Both the position numbers and the translations under genes were made by a program. A stretch of DNA of 64,000 bases, from positions 3,658,001 to 3,722,000 of the forward strand of contig OY970367.1 of assembly GCA_963718635.1 (NCBI GenBank), read 5' to 3'. The DNA comes from JAIOQJ01 sp963718635 (GTDB taxonomy: Bacteria; Planctomycetota; Planctomycetia; Gemmatales; Gemmataceae). Numbering within the stretch: position 1 is the stretch's first letter; every line of letters starts with the position of its first letter. Positions 38,279 to 46,406 of this stretch are shown piece by piece. The notes under the pieces were generated by a model. It searched no databases and had not been told where the DNA came from. It saw nothing but the letters and a program-made list of their open reading frames with translations.

Positions 38279-38329
38279 CATCTGTTCGCTTCGGGCCGAG
38301 CCCGAAGCGCGAGTGAGGATCGAACTGCA

Positions 38330-38779
38330 ATGGAATATCGAGCATCACACCGATACGCCGACATGTCGGCCCGGAAAATCCGGCCGTTTGCCGCGCTCGT
38401 TCGCGGCAAGGCGCTCGATGAAGCTCTGGAGTTGTTGCGCTTCTCTCCGAACAAGGGCGCCCGCCTCGTCGAGAAAGTTCTGCTCAGCGCGCGGGGCAAT
38501 GCACTCGATAAGGGTGTGGACGATGTCGAAGATTTGATTGTCTCCGAATCGTGCGTCGATGATGGGCCGATGTTCAAAAGAATCATGCCGCGAGCTCGCG
38601 GCACCGCTTATTCGATTTTGCGCCGCATGGCGCACGTTCGCGTTCGGCTCAAACAGGAAGAAGTGGTTGCGAAGACTCCGGCCACAGCGGTCGAGCCAAC
38701 TGCGCCGCCGATCCATCAAACGACTTTGCCGACCGCCCCTGCTTTGCCGACGGAGCCCGCTACCCCGACGCAACTGTAA
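38330..38779 (+). CDS. rplV: 50S ribosomal protein L22 with C-terminal tail
   Basis: The protein has 149 residues; the core is 110. Motifs: ADMSARKIRPFAALVRGKAL at the N-terminus and the tunnel-reaching hairpin MPRARGTAYSILRRMAHVRV. The last 35 residues are a Pro/Thr/Ala-rich tail (ATAVEPTAPPIHQTTLPTAP) not found in the E. coli protein. Such low-complexity tails also occur on L18 here. The next gene's longest frame begins directly after the stop. Confidence 0.92.
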   Translation: MEYRASHRYADMSARKIRPFAALVRGKALDEALELLRFSPNKGARLVEKVLLSARGNALDKGVDDVEDLIVSESCVDDGPMFKRIMPRARGTAYSILRRMAHVRVRLKQEEVVAKTPATAVEPTAPPIHQTTLPTAPALPTEPATPTQL

Positions 38780-38824
38780 TTGACGATGTCTGTCGGCGAC
38801 GACGGACCTTCCGAGGAATTGTTC

Positions 38825-39553
38825 ATGGGCCAGAAGATTCGACCCACTGGGTTTCGCACCGGCATCATGGTCGGGTGGGCATCGCAGTGGTACGCCAACA
38901 AAAAAGACTTCTCCGATCTGCTGGTCGAAGATGTCAAAATCCGGGCGTTCGTCGAAAAGTTTCTTACCCGTAAGGGCAGCAACAACCGCGATCAACGGCC
39001 TGGGATTTCGAAGGTTCGCATCGATCGCACGCGGGAAAAAGTGGTGGTGTCGATTCATACCGCCAAGCCTGGCGTGATCATCGGCAAGAAGGGCGAGAAT
39101 ATCGACAAGCTGACCAAGGCATTGGAAGACTTGACGCATCGCCATATTGAAGTGAAGACGATCGAAGTCAATCGGCCCGAGACGGATGCCCAGCTGGTGG
39201 CCGAGGACATTGCGGAGCAGCTGGAGAAGCGCTCCAGCTTCCGCCGCACGATGAAGCAGACGATGCAAAAATCGATGGAAGCCGGTGCCCGTGGCGTGAA
39301 ATTGCAACTGTCGGGTCGGCTGGGCGGCGCCGAAATGGCCCGCTGCGAAAAATCAATGGATGGCAGCATCCCGCTCTCGACGCTGCGAACGCGCGTCGAA
39401 TACGGATTTGCCGAGGCATCCACCGCCCAAGGTAACATCGGAATCAAGGTTTGGATTAATAACGGCGACTACTTGACAGAGGAGACAACCGATGCCTCAA
39501 ATGCCCAAACGCGTGAAGTATCGCAAAAGCCAGCGCGGACGCGTAAGAGGTAA
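38825..39553 (+). CDS. rpsC: 30S ribosomal protein S3
   Basis: The protein (242 residues) forms part of the mRNA entry channel. It begins MGQKIRPTGFRTGIM; the KH domain motif KPGVIIGKKGENIDKL is clear, and the C-terminal domain has GVKLQLSGRLGGAEMAR and TRVEYGFAEASTAQGNIGIK. ATG 38825 gives the family start; an upstream in-frame start adds 15 unconserved residues. The last 20 codons overlap the start of rplP by 62 nt in a different frame. Confidence 0.92.
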   Translation: MGQKIRPTGFRTGIMVGWASQWYANKKDFSDLLVEDVKIRAFVEKFLTRKGSNNRDQRPGISKVRIDRTREKVVVSIHTAKPGVIIGKKGENIDKLTKALEDLTHRHIEVKTIEVNRPETDAQLVAEDIAEQLEKRSSFRRTMKQTMQKSMEAGARGVKLQLSGRLGGAEMARCEKSMDGSIPLSTLRTRVEYGFAEASTAQGNIGIKVWINNGDYLTEETTDASNAQTREVSQKPARTRKR

Positions 39554-39906
39554 CGCCTGCCGAGGCAACACCGTCACTCACGGCGAATTCGGTTTGCAAT
39601 CCCTTGAGGGGGGTTGGCTCTCGGCCGAAAGCGCTCGAAGCTGGCCGCGTGACCGTCGCCCAGTTCTTGCGAGGTGAAGGGCGGTTGTACATCCGCGTCT
39701 TTCCGCATAAGTCGGTAACCTCCATTCCAGCGGAAACGCGAATGGGTAAGGGCAAAGGCGAGCCGGAGTTCTGGGCTGCGGTGATCAAGCCCGGCATGGT
39801 GCTCTATGAGATTGGCGGCCTGCCGGAAGCTGCTGCTCGGGAGTGCTTGGCCCGCGTGTCGTACAAGATGCCGTTCAAGTGTCGCTTTGTGAAGCGCTTG
39901 AAGTAA
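39492..39906 (+). CDS. rplP: 50S ribosomal protein L16, split by a one-base insertion
   Basis: The protein (137 residues when corrected) helps form the A-site tRNA pocket. The first frame gives MPQMPKRVKYRKSQRGRVRG through LQSLEGGWLSA. At about 39628 an extra base shifts the frame, and KALEAGRVTVAQFLRGEGRL resumes, followed by MGKGKGEPEFWAAVIKPG. Deleting one base reproduces the exact family spacing. The gene is essential and single-copy in bacteria, and both halves are perfectly conserved, so this is almost certainly a sequencing or assembly error. Confidence 0.9.
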
Positions 39907-40019
39907 TTCGGAATGCGGAATGTCGGTCAGAAATGCGGAGTGCGGAATTCGGAATGCGGAATTGAAGAACAGGATCCGTTCGGGTTTATTCCGCATTCCG
40001 AAATCCGAATTCCGCATTA
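39905..40019. repeat. Inverted repeat array between rplP and rpmC
   Basis: Several ggaatgcggaat-type units (ttcggaatgcggaatg, gcggaattcggaatgcgg) face their complement (attccgcattccgaaatccg aattccgcatt) across about 30 bases. The sequence is low-complexity and could form a large stem within the transcript. It interrupts an otherwise tight operon. Confidence 0.75.
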
Positions 40020-40035
40020 GCTTGGAGATAGTGTG

Positions 40036-40257
40036 ATGAAGGGTATCAAGATGTCGGAATATCGGGGGATGAGCGACGAACAGCTCGATCTCTCGCTCCG
40101 CGATACGGAAAAGAATCTGTTCAACCTGCGTTTTCAGTCGGCGACGGACCGACTCGAAACGCCGAGCGAGATGCGTAAAGCCAAGCGCGAGATCGCGCGA
40201 ATTTTGACCGAGCAGCGCGCACGTGAGATCGTGAAGGAGACGCCGGCGAATGTCTGA
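40036..40257 (+). CDS. rpmC: 50S ribosomal protein L29
   Basis: The protein has 73 residues, a two-helix coiled coil at the tunnel exit. Motif: MSDEQLDLSLRDTEKNLFNL then LRFQSATDRLETPSEMRKAK. The start is ATG 40036, with GGAG about 12 bases upstream; a later ATG at 40051 (MSEYRGM) is an alternative. It overlaps rpsQ by 8 nt. Confidence 0.92.
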   Translation: MKGIKMSEYRGMSDEQLDLSLRDTEKNLFNLRFQSATDRLETPSEMRKAKREIARILTEQRAREIVKETPANV

Positions 40258-40582
40258 AAGCACCACCCCTGCACCGGCCGCCAAGCTGGAACGCAATGAA
40301 CGCCCTTCGCTGATCGGCGTCGTCACGAGCGACAAAATGACCAAGACGCGCCGGGTCGAAATCCAGCGCCTGGTCAAGCATCCCCAATACGGCAAGTTCA
40401 TCAAACGACGGACCGTCTGTTACGTACACGATGAAGGCAACGAATCCCGAACGGGCGACATCATTGAAATCATGGAGACGCGGCCGCTCTCCAAGCTGAA
40501 GCGCTGGCGTCTGCTGCGGGTCGTCACCAAGGCGCCTTCGAAGGTGATCGCTGAAGTCCCGGCCAAGCCTCCAACGCCATGA
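40250..40582 (+). CDS. rpsQ: 30S ribosomal protein S17
   Basis: The protein (110 residues) is a primary 16S rRNA binder with an OB fold. Motifs: LIGVVTSDKMTKTRRVEIQR, HPQYGKFIKRRTVCYVHDEG and GDIIEIMETRPLSKLKRWRL. Short Ala/Pro-rich extensions at both ends explain the extra length. It is translationally coupled to rpmC. Confidence 0.93.
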   Translation: MSESTTPAPAAKLERNERPSLIGVVTSDKMTKTRRVEIQRLVKHPQYGKFIKRRTVCYVHDEGNESRTGDIIEIMETRPLSKLKRWRLLRVVTKAPSKVIAEVPAKPPTP

Positions 40583-40613
40583 ACGAAGCCTTGCGGGGCT
40601 TGGGAGAATCGAC

Positions 40614-40979
40614 GTGATTCAGATGTATACCTATGTGGACGTGGCTGACAACACCGGCGCCAAAGAATGCATGTGCATCAAGGTGCTTGGCGGCAGCCGT
40701 CGCCGTTATGCCGGCATCGGCGATGTGATCGTCGCCTCGGTGAAGAAGGCAATTCCCGGCGCGGAAGTGAAGCCGGGCGATGTCATCAAGGCCGTCATCG
40801 TGCGAACGAAGAAAGCGACGCGCCGTGAAGATGGCAGCTACGTCCGCTTCGATCGCAACGCCGTCGTGTTGATCGACGCCGACATGAACCCGCGCGGTAC
40901 GCGCATCTTCGGCGCCGTCGCCCGCGAATTGCGAACGAACTTCAACAAGATCATCAGCCTGGCGGCTGAAGTGGTGTGA
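40614..40979 (+). CDS. rplN: 50S ribosomal protein L14
   Basis: The protein has 121 residues and sits at the subunit interface. It starts at GTG 40614 (MIQMYTYVDVADNTGAKEC). Motifs: CMCIKVLGGSRRRYAGIGD, RFDRNAVVLIDADMNPRGTR and IFGAVARELR. Length is exactly that of the family. The usual next gene, rplX, is missing: only 66 bases separate the stop from rplE. Confidence 0.94.
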   Translation: MIQMYTYVDVADNTGAKECMCIKVLGGSRRRYAGIGDVIVASVKKAIPGAEVKPGDVIKAVIVRTKKATRREDGSYVRFDRNAVVLIDADMNPRGTRIFGAVARELRTNFNKIISLAAEVV

Positions 40980-41045
40980 AGATAGGAACGTTGACGTTAC
41001 AACATACCGAGCAGGCGACGACCAAGCGACTATAGGTGACCGACA

Positions 41046-41591
41046 ATGAAAGCCCGTCAGCAAGAACGATTCGTCAAAGAAATTCTGCCCGCGCTCGGGG
41101 AGAAATTCGGACGTAAGAACGTACACAGCCTGCCGAAATTGCAGAAGATCGTCGTGAATATGGGCGTCGGCAAAGCGCTGCAAGACAAGAATCGCATGTC
41201 GGAAGCAGTCGAGCATTTGACGCAGATCGTCGGCCAGAAGGCGCAGGTGACAAAGTCGCGCGTCGCGGTCTCCGGCTTTCGTCTTCGCGAAAACAGCGAG
41301 ATCGGCTGCCGGGTTACGCTTCGCGGCAAACGCATGTATGAGTTCCTGGATCGCTTAATCAATGCCGCCCTGCCTCGAATTCGCGACTTTCGCGGCATCA
41401 ATCCGAAGAGCTTCGACGGCAACGGCAACTACACGATGGGCGTCTCCGAGCAGTTGATCTTCCCGGAAATCGATCCCGATAAGGTGAATTTCACGCAGGG
41501 GATGGACATCACGTTTGTCACCAGCACCCGCAATGACGATGAGGCCCGCGAATTGCTTCGCGCCTTCGGCATGCCGTTCCGCGATGCCTAA
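41046..41591 (+). CDS. rplE: 50S ribosomal protein L5
   Basis: The protein (181 residues) binds 5S rRNA and contacts the P-site tRNA. Motifs: LPKLQKIVVNMGVGKALQDK, RVTLRGKRMYEFLDRLINAA, LPRIRDFRGINPKSFDGNGN and YTMGVSEQLIFPEIDPDKV. The frame is clean. Confidence 0.95.
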   Translation: MKARQQERFVKEILPALGEKFGRKNVHSLPKLQKIVVNMGVGKALQDKNRMSEAVEHLTQIVGQKAQVTKSRVAVSGFRLRENSEIGCRVTLRGKRMYEFLDRLINAALPRIRDFRGINPKSFDGNGNYTMGVSEQLIFPEIDPDKVNFTQGMDITFVTSTRNDDEARELLRAFGMPFRDA

Positions 41592-41625
41592 ATGTTTCGC
41601 GCCCAACAACTGAGAGAATCGATCG

Positions 41626-41886
41626 ATGTCGACTAACTCCAAAGAAGCCCGCTTTCGCCGTGATATGAAACGGCTGGAAGTTCACAAGACCGAGCTAGCC
41701 AAGCCGGCGGAACAGCGCAATGCGCACAAAATGTTGCTGCCTCGGCAACTGATCCGCATTCGGCTTCGCTGCCGTCTTTGCGGCCGGCCGCGTGCCGTCT
41801 ACCGTAAGTTCGGTGTTTGCCGTATCTGCCTGCGGGATATGGCCTCCGACGGATTGATTCCCGGCGTTCGCAAGGCAAGTTGGTAG
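41626..41886 (+). CDS. rpsN: 30S ribosomal protein S14 (zinc-motif cysteines present)
   Basis: The protein has 86 residues. A C-x2-C...C-x2-C zinc site is present (CRLCGRPRAVYRKFGVCRIC) within LIRIRLRCRLCGRPR, and the C-terminus RDMASDGLIPGVRKASW is diagnostic. It is longer than the 61-residue zinc form and shorter than the zinc-free 101-residue form, an intermediate type known from several phyla. Confidence 0.93.
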   Translation: MSTNSKEARFRRDMKRLEVHKTELAKPAEQRNAHKMLLPRQLIRIRLRCRLCGRPRAVYRKFGVCRICLRDMASDGLIPGVRKASW

Positions 41887-41917
41887 TCCATTCATCCACG
41901 AGCACTGGTTTCCTGCC

Positions 41918-42364
41918 ATGATGACCGATCCGATCGCCGACATGTTGACCCGTATTCGCAACGCAAGTGCGATCGAGCGCCCGGCTGCCACGATGCCGGC
42001 CACCAAGATGAAGATGGCTATCGCTCAGGTCTTGAAGGATGAGGGCTTCATCCAGGACTTCGAACTCGGCAAGCTGACCAAGAGCGAAACGGGCTTCACC
42101 GAATTCGTGGTCGGCGGCACGATCCAAGAGCCCAAAGCCGTGTTGCGGGTCCATTTGAAATATGGTCCCGAAGGCGAAAAGGTCATTCGCCACATTCAGC
42201 GGTCGAGCCGTCCGGGACGCCGTTATTATCAAGGCGCCAAGGAAATCCGCCGTGTTCTCGATGGGCTGGGAATCGCGATCCTTAGCACGAGCCGTGGGGT
42301 TTTAAGCGATCGTCAAGCCCGCAAGCAGGGTGTCGGCGGAGAAGTGTTGGCCCTCGTTTGGTGA
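41918..42364 (+). CDS. rpsH: 30S ribosomal protein S8
   Basis: The protein has 148 residues. Motifs: TDPIADMLTRIRNASAIERP at the N-terminus, then KMAIAQVLKDEGFIQDFE, and the family signature ISTSRGV-type sequence seen as LSTSRGVLSDRQARKQGVGG at the C-terminus. S8 is the translational repressor of the spc operon in E. coli; no S8-binding leader could be confirmed here by eye. Slight internal extensions explain the length. Confidence 0.94.
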   Translation: MMTDPIADMLTRIRNASAIERPAATMPATKMKMAIAQVLKDEGFIQDFELGKLTKSETGFTEFVVGGTIQEPKAVLRVHLKYGPEGEKVIRHIQRSSRPGRRYYQGAKEIRRVLDGLGIAILSTSRGVLSDRQARKQGVGGEVLALVW

Positions 42365-42423
42365 ATTCGGTTCCTGTTCAATGCTGCTCTCCGTCAAGGA
42401 AAGCGGCTGCATAAGGATGAGCG

Positions 42424-42981
42424 ATGTCTCGTATAGGCAAACAACCGATCGCCGTGCCGGCCGACGTTAAAGTCCAGGTCGCCAATGGCAAGATCGTCGT
42501 CGAGGGGAAGAAGGGCAAGCTCGAGCTTGACCATCATCCCAACATGCTCGTCAAGTTCGACGCCGCCGCGAAATCGCTCACGGTGAATCGGCCTGACGAC
42601 GAGCGTTTGAATCGCTCGCTGCACGGCCTGACTCGTTCGCTCATCGCGAACATGGTGGAAGGCGTCACCAAGGGCTACGAGAAACGGCTGAAGATCGAAG
42701 GCCTTGGTTACAGCGCGAAGCTCGATAAGAAGGCCATCGTCCTTTCCGTCGGCTATGCGAACCAGATTCGGCTCGAGCCGCCCGAAGGCGTGACGGTTGA
42801 AATCGCCGACAAAGACGGCACGGTGATCGTCGTCAAAGGCGCGGATAAGCAGAAGGTCGGCCAGTACGCCGCTGAAATTCGGGCCGCCCGCAAGCCCGAG
42901 CCATACAAGGGTAAAGGCATCCGTTACGAAAACGAAGTTGTCCGCCGTAAGGAAGGCAAGTCCTTCGCGTCGGGCGGCTGA
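42424..42981 (+). CDS. rplF: 50S ribosomal protein L6
   Basis: The protein has 185 residues. It begins MSRIGKQPIAVPADVKVQVA; the second repeat ends PEPYKGKGIRYENEVVRRKE GKS, the standard L6 C-terminus. LHGLTRSLIANMVEGVTKGY is in the middle. It sits near the sarcin-ricin loop and GTPase centre. Confidence 0.95.
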   Translation: MSRIGKQPIAVPADVKVQVANGKIVVEGKKGKLELDHHPNMLVKFDAAAKSLTVNRPDDERLNRSLHGLTRSLIANMVEGVTKGYEKRLKIEGLGYSAKLDKKAIVLSVGYANQIRLEPPEGVTVEIADKDGTVIVVKGADKQKVGQYAAEIRAARKPEPYKGKGIRYENEVVRRKEGKSFASGG

Positions 42982-43060
42982 TAATTGAGTGGCTGGTAAA
43001 TAGTGGTCAGTTGAGACCGCTGATTGCCAATCACTAACCACTGAACTACGACTGGCAAAT

Positions 43061-43546
43061 ATGGACGCACAAAAACTAAAGCACCGCCGCCAACAGCGCC
43101 GCCGACAGCACGTCCGCAGCAAGATTGTCGGCACGGCCGTTAAGCCCCGATTGAGCGTGTTCCGCTCTTCCAAGCATATCTACGCCCAGTTGATCGACGA
43201 TATCAACGGCGTAACTTTGGCGGCCGCCAGCAGTTCCGGCAAAGGCTCGGTCTACGGCGGCAACGTCAAAGCAGCCGAGATCGTCGGCCAGAAACTCGCT
43301 GAGGCCGCCAAGGGCAAAGGCATCGGCGAGGCGGCTTTCGATCGCGGTCACTTCCGGTTCCATGGCCGTATCCGGGCGCTTGCGGTCTCTGCCACTAAAG
43401 CTGGGCTGAAGTGCTGCGTTCCCGAAAATATCAAAGTGAAGTCGAAAGATGCGCCGCCGCCGAAAGCGGCGGAGAAGGCCGAGAAGAAACCCAAGGGCGA
43501 GCGGCCGGCCAAGGGCGAACGACCCAAGGCCGAAGCGAAAGCCTGA
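43061..43546 (+). CDS. rplR: 50S ribosomal protein L18 with Lys/Pro/Glu-rich tail
   Basis: The protein has 161 residues; the core is about 120. Motifs: KPRLSVFRSSKHIYAQLIDD, GEAAFDRGHFRFHGRIRALA. The tail from residue 125 is rich in Lys, Glu, Pro and Ala (PKAAEKAEKKPKGERPAKGE). L18 binds 5S rRNA with L5. The 79-base gap before it contains a short inverted repeat of the tggtcagt/actgaccac type. Confidence 0.92.
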   Translation: MDAQKLKHRRQQRRRQHVRSKIVGTAVKPRLSVFRSSKHIYAQLIDDINGVTLAAASSSGKGSVYGGNVKAAEIVGQKLAEAAKGKGIGEAAFDRGHFRFHGRIRALAVSATKAGLKCCVPENIKVKSKDAPPPKAAEKAEKKPKGERPAKGERPKAEAKA

Positions 43547-43599
43547 TTCATTCATCCGATTAGCCGCAACGCGTCAGCGGAGCGAGGAAACGAAACGAC

Positions 43600-44103
43600 A
43601 TGGCAAGAGATCGTGATAATCGCGGCGGCGACAGCAACATCAAGGACTTCGTTGTGAAGATCCGCCGTTGCGCGGCGGTGGTGAAAGGCGGACGGCGCTT
43701 CAGCTTCAACGCGCTCGTCGTCGTCGGCGATCAAAAGGGCAAAGTCTCCTTCGGCTACGGCAAGGCCAACGAGGTGCCGCCCGCCGTCGAAAAAGCCCTG
43801 AAGGACGGCCAGGAAAACCTCCGGCGCACCAAGCGCATCTCGATGCGCGGCGAAACGATCCCGCATCGCATTGTCGGCCGTTTCGGCGCTAGTTATGTCG
43901 TCATGGTGCCGGCCGGTCCCGGCACTGGCGTAAAGGCAGGACCCGGCGTTCGCGAAGTGCTGCAGGCATGCGGCATTCGCAATATCCTCACCAAAACGCA
44001 CGGCTCGACCAACCCGCTCAATCTGGTCAAGGCCACGATCCAAGGCTTGCTCGCCTTGCGTTCGCGTGAAGAAGTCGCCGCTCTTCGCGGAGTCGAACTG
44101 TAA
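43600..44103 (+). CDS. rpsE: 30S ribosomal protein S5
   Basis: The protein has 167 residues. Motifs: RRCAAVVKGGRRFSFNALVV, GDQKGKVSFGYGKANEVPPA, and IPHRIVGRFGASYVVMVPA with GTGVKAGPGVREVLQACGI. It acts in the mRNA entry channel and translational accuracy. rpmD (L30), which often follows, is missing; this is common outside proteobacteria and Gram-positives. Confidence 0.95.
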   Translation: MARDRDNRGGDSNIKDFVVKIRRCAAVVKGGRRFSFNALVVVGDQKGKVSFGYGKANEVPPAVEKALKDGQENLRRTKRISMRGETIPHRIVGRFGASYVVMVPAGPGTGVKAGPGVREVLQACGIRNILTKTHGSTNPLNLVKATIQGLLALRSREEVAALRGVEL

Positions 44104-44188
44104 TGGGCCCCTTGCTGCGGTGGGCATATAGAAATAGGCACGTTGCAATCTGCAAGTTGCCAATCGTCAATTAATACGTGAAAAGAAA

Positions 44189-44692
44189 ATGGATCTAACG
44201 AAAGTTCACCAGGGCGTTCAGAAGCGTAAGCTCAAACGGCGCGTCGGTCGCGGCATCGGGTCGGGCCAAGGCAAGACCGGCGGCCGCGGCGCCAAGGGAC
44301 AGTTCGCCAGCGCGGGCGCTCGCTTGCCCGGCATTACGTTCGTCGGCGGTCAAACGCCGCTGTTTCGCCGTGTGCCGAAGCGAGGTTTCTCGAACGGGAC
44401 CTTCGACAAGAAATTCAACATCGTAAACCTAGGCGATATCGATGCGCTCTTCGCCGAGGGCGAAGAAGTGAATCCCGAGACCTTGAAGACGAAAGGTCTG
44501 GCGAAAAAAGCTTCCGATGGCGTCCGTATTCTCGGGCAAGGCGATTTGACCAAAGGCTTATCGTTCCGGGCGCACTACTTCACCAAATCGGCATTGGCGA
44601 AGATCGAAGCCAAGGGCGGCAAGGTCGAAGTGATCCCCGCCCCCAAGAAGCCGGTTCGCAACAAGATGAAGCCGCGACCGCCCAAAGCGTAA
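44189..44692 (+). CDS. rplO: 50S ribosomal protein L15
   Basis: The protein has 167 residues. The Gly-rich N-terminal extension GRGIGSGQGKTGGRGAKGQ is typical, followed by FVGGQTPLFRRVPKRGFSN and VEVIPAPKKPVRNKMKPRPP at the end. It directly precedes secY, as in most bacteria. Confidence 0.94.
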   Translation: MDLTKVHQGVQKRKLKRRVGRGIGSGQGKTGGRGAKGQFASAGARLPGITFVGGQTPLFRRVPKRGFSNGTFDKKFNIVNLGDIDALFAEGEEVNPETLKTKGLAKKASDGVRILGQGDLTKGLSFRAHYFTKSALAKIEAKGGKVEVIPAPKKPVRNKMKPRPPKA

Positions 44693-44773
44693 GAATGGAC
44701 TCGAACGCGGAAGGATTTCAATCATCGACGGGTCGGAGCGATTTATTGCCCCACCGTCGAGTGAGGTTTATCG

Positions 44774-46150
44774 ATGAACAAGTTCCTCACCATTTTCCGG
44801 ATCCCGGAACTGCGCAAAAAGATTCTCTTTACCGCGCTCGTCCTCATCATCTACCGCATCGGCTATTACATTCCGCTGCCGATGGTCAACCAGATCGAGT
44901 TGGCCAAGAAGATGCAGGATGCCCAATCATCGACCCTCGGGCAAGTGCTCGGCTTCGTATCGCTCTTCTCCGGCGGCAACCTGAGCAACGCATGTATCTT
45001 CGCCCTCGGCATCATGCCCTATATTTCCGCGTCGATCATCTTGCAGCTGCTGTCGTCGTCCGGCCTGTCGCCCTATCTCGAAAAGCTGCGCAAAGAGCCG
45101 AACGGCCAGAAGAAAATCAACGAATACACGCGCTATCTCACCGTTCCCATCTGCGTGGTGCAGGCTATCTTTCTAGTCAGCAGCTTGTTCTCCAAGAACG
45201 GCAGCAACAATCTGCTTTATCCCGAATATGGCGATGGGCTTAATTTCTACTGGTTCGGCGTGGCGGCCGTCCTTACCATGACGGCCGGCACGCTCTTCCT
45301 CATGTGGCTCGGCGAGCAAATCGACGAATACGGCATCGGCAACGGCATCAGCTTGATCATCATGGCCGGCATCGTCGCCCGCATCCCCGACGCCACCAAG
45401 ATCCTCATCTTCGACCCGATCACCGGCAAAGTGAAGGAATCGCTCTTCACTCTTGGCGGAGGGGGCGGCGATGTCAGCTTCGAAAAGCTTGTATTGCTTA
45501 TGGCGCTGTTCGTGGCCGTTGTCGTCGGCGTCATTGCCATCAGCAAAGGCCAAAGGCGCATTCCGACGCAGTCTGCCAAGCACGTGCGCGGCCGGCGCGT
45601 CTACGGCGGCACGCGGCAGTTCCTCCCGCTTAAAGTCAATCAGGCCGGCGTCATGCCCGTGATCTTCGCCAGCAGCTTACTCATTCTGCCGACTTTCCTG
45701 TTCCGCTACATGACCGAACTGGGCGTTCCCTGGGCAGCGTCGATCGGCGCGAATTTCCAACGAAATTCGGGTTACGTCTACAACATGCTCTACGTCGCCC
45801 TCATTTACTTCTTCTGCTATTTCTGGACGGCCATCACCTTCAACCCGAAGGACATGGCCAACAACCTGAAAGACTACGGCAGCTTTATCCCCGGCTATCG
45901 GCCCGGCAAGCGCACGGCTGATTATCTGGAAAAAGTGCTGATGCGCATTACCTATGTCGGGGCGGCGTTCCTGGCAGTGATCGCCATTATTCCAAACATC
46001 GTCAGCAGTGAGCTCGAAGTCGATTCCCGTGTCGCCGCCTTCTACGGTGGTACGGGCCTTTTGATCGTCATCAGCGTCTGCCTCGACCTCGTGCAGAAAA
46101 TCAACAGCCACCTCGTCATGCGGAATTATCCCGGCCTGACTGACGACTGA
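44774..46150 (+). CDS. secY: Preprotein translocase subunit SecY
   Basis: The protein has 458 residues with ten membrane segments; it is the channel of the Sec translocon. Motifs: IPELRKKILFTALVLIIYRI, ALGIMPYISASIILQLLSS, and LPLKVNQAGVMPVIFASSLL are diagnostic; MWLGEQIDEYGIGNGISLII covers segment five. A Gly-rich loop (TLGGGGGDVSFEK) is slightly longer than usual. It is the last gene of the ribosomal cluster and is followed by an intrinsic terminator. Confidence 0.96.
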   Translation: MNKFLTIFRIPELRKKILFTALVLIIYRIGYYIPLPMVNQIELAKKMQDAQSSTLGQVLGFVSLFSGGNLSNACIFALGIMPYISASIILQLLSSSGLSPYLEKLRKEPNGQKKINEYTRYLTVPICVVQAIFLVSSLFSKNGSNNLLYPEYGDGLNFYWFGVAAVLTMTAGTLFLMWLGEQIDEYGIGNGISLIIMAGIVARIPDATKILIFDPITGKVKESLFTLGGGGGDVSFEKLVLLMALFVAVVVGVIAISKGQRRIPTQSAKHVRGRRVYGGTRQFLPLKVNQAGVMPVIFASSLLILPTFLFRYMTELGVPWAASIGANFQRNSGYVYNMLYVALIYFFCYFWTAITFNPKDMANNLKDYGSFIPGYRPGKRTADYLEKVLMRITYVGAAFLAVIAIIPNIVSSELEVDSRVAAFYGGTGLLIVISVCLDLVQKINSHLVMRNYPGLTDD

Positions 46151-46179
46151 TACTTGCTCAACTTGCAGATCAACATTAT

Positions 46180-46207
46180 CGACCCGCCTCGGCGGGTCGT
46201 TTTCGTT
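46180..46207 (+). terminator. Rho-independent terminator after secY
   Basis: The stem cgacccgcc / ggcgggtcg with a 2-base loop is followed by ttttcgttt. It lies 30 bases after the secY stop and marks the end of the ribosomal protein operon. Confidence 0.85.
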
Positions 46208-46271
46208 TACCGTGCGGCGGCGTGGATTATCGATCATTCAACTGTCTGAAGTAAATCTGCGGCAAAGCGAG

Positions 46272-46373
46272 ACTAACCCGACGCGTTAGCAAGGCAATCC
46301 CTGAAGCGTTAGCGTTATTTTCATCAGGCTGACGCTTCGGGGAAAACCTCGCTGACGCGTCGGGTTAGTGTGT
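46272..46373. repeat. Dispersed palindromic repeat (family B)
   Basis: The outer arms ctaacccgacgcgttagcaa and cctcgctgacgcgtcgggtt enclose gaagcgttagcgttatttt and a facing gacgcttcgggg. It is the third copy of the family, after 2796 and 25948. Confidence 0.78.
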
Positions 46374-46406
46374 CAATTACGAATCCCTGCGCGAAGGATT
46401 TTCTAG

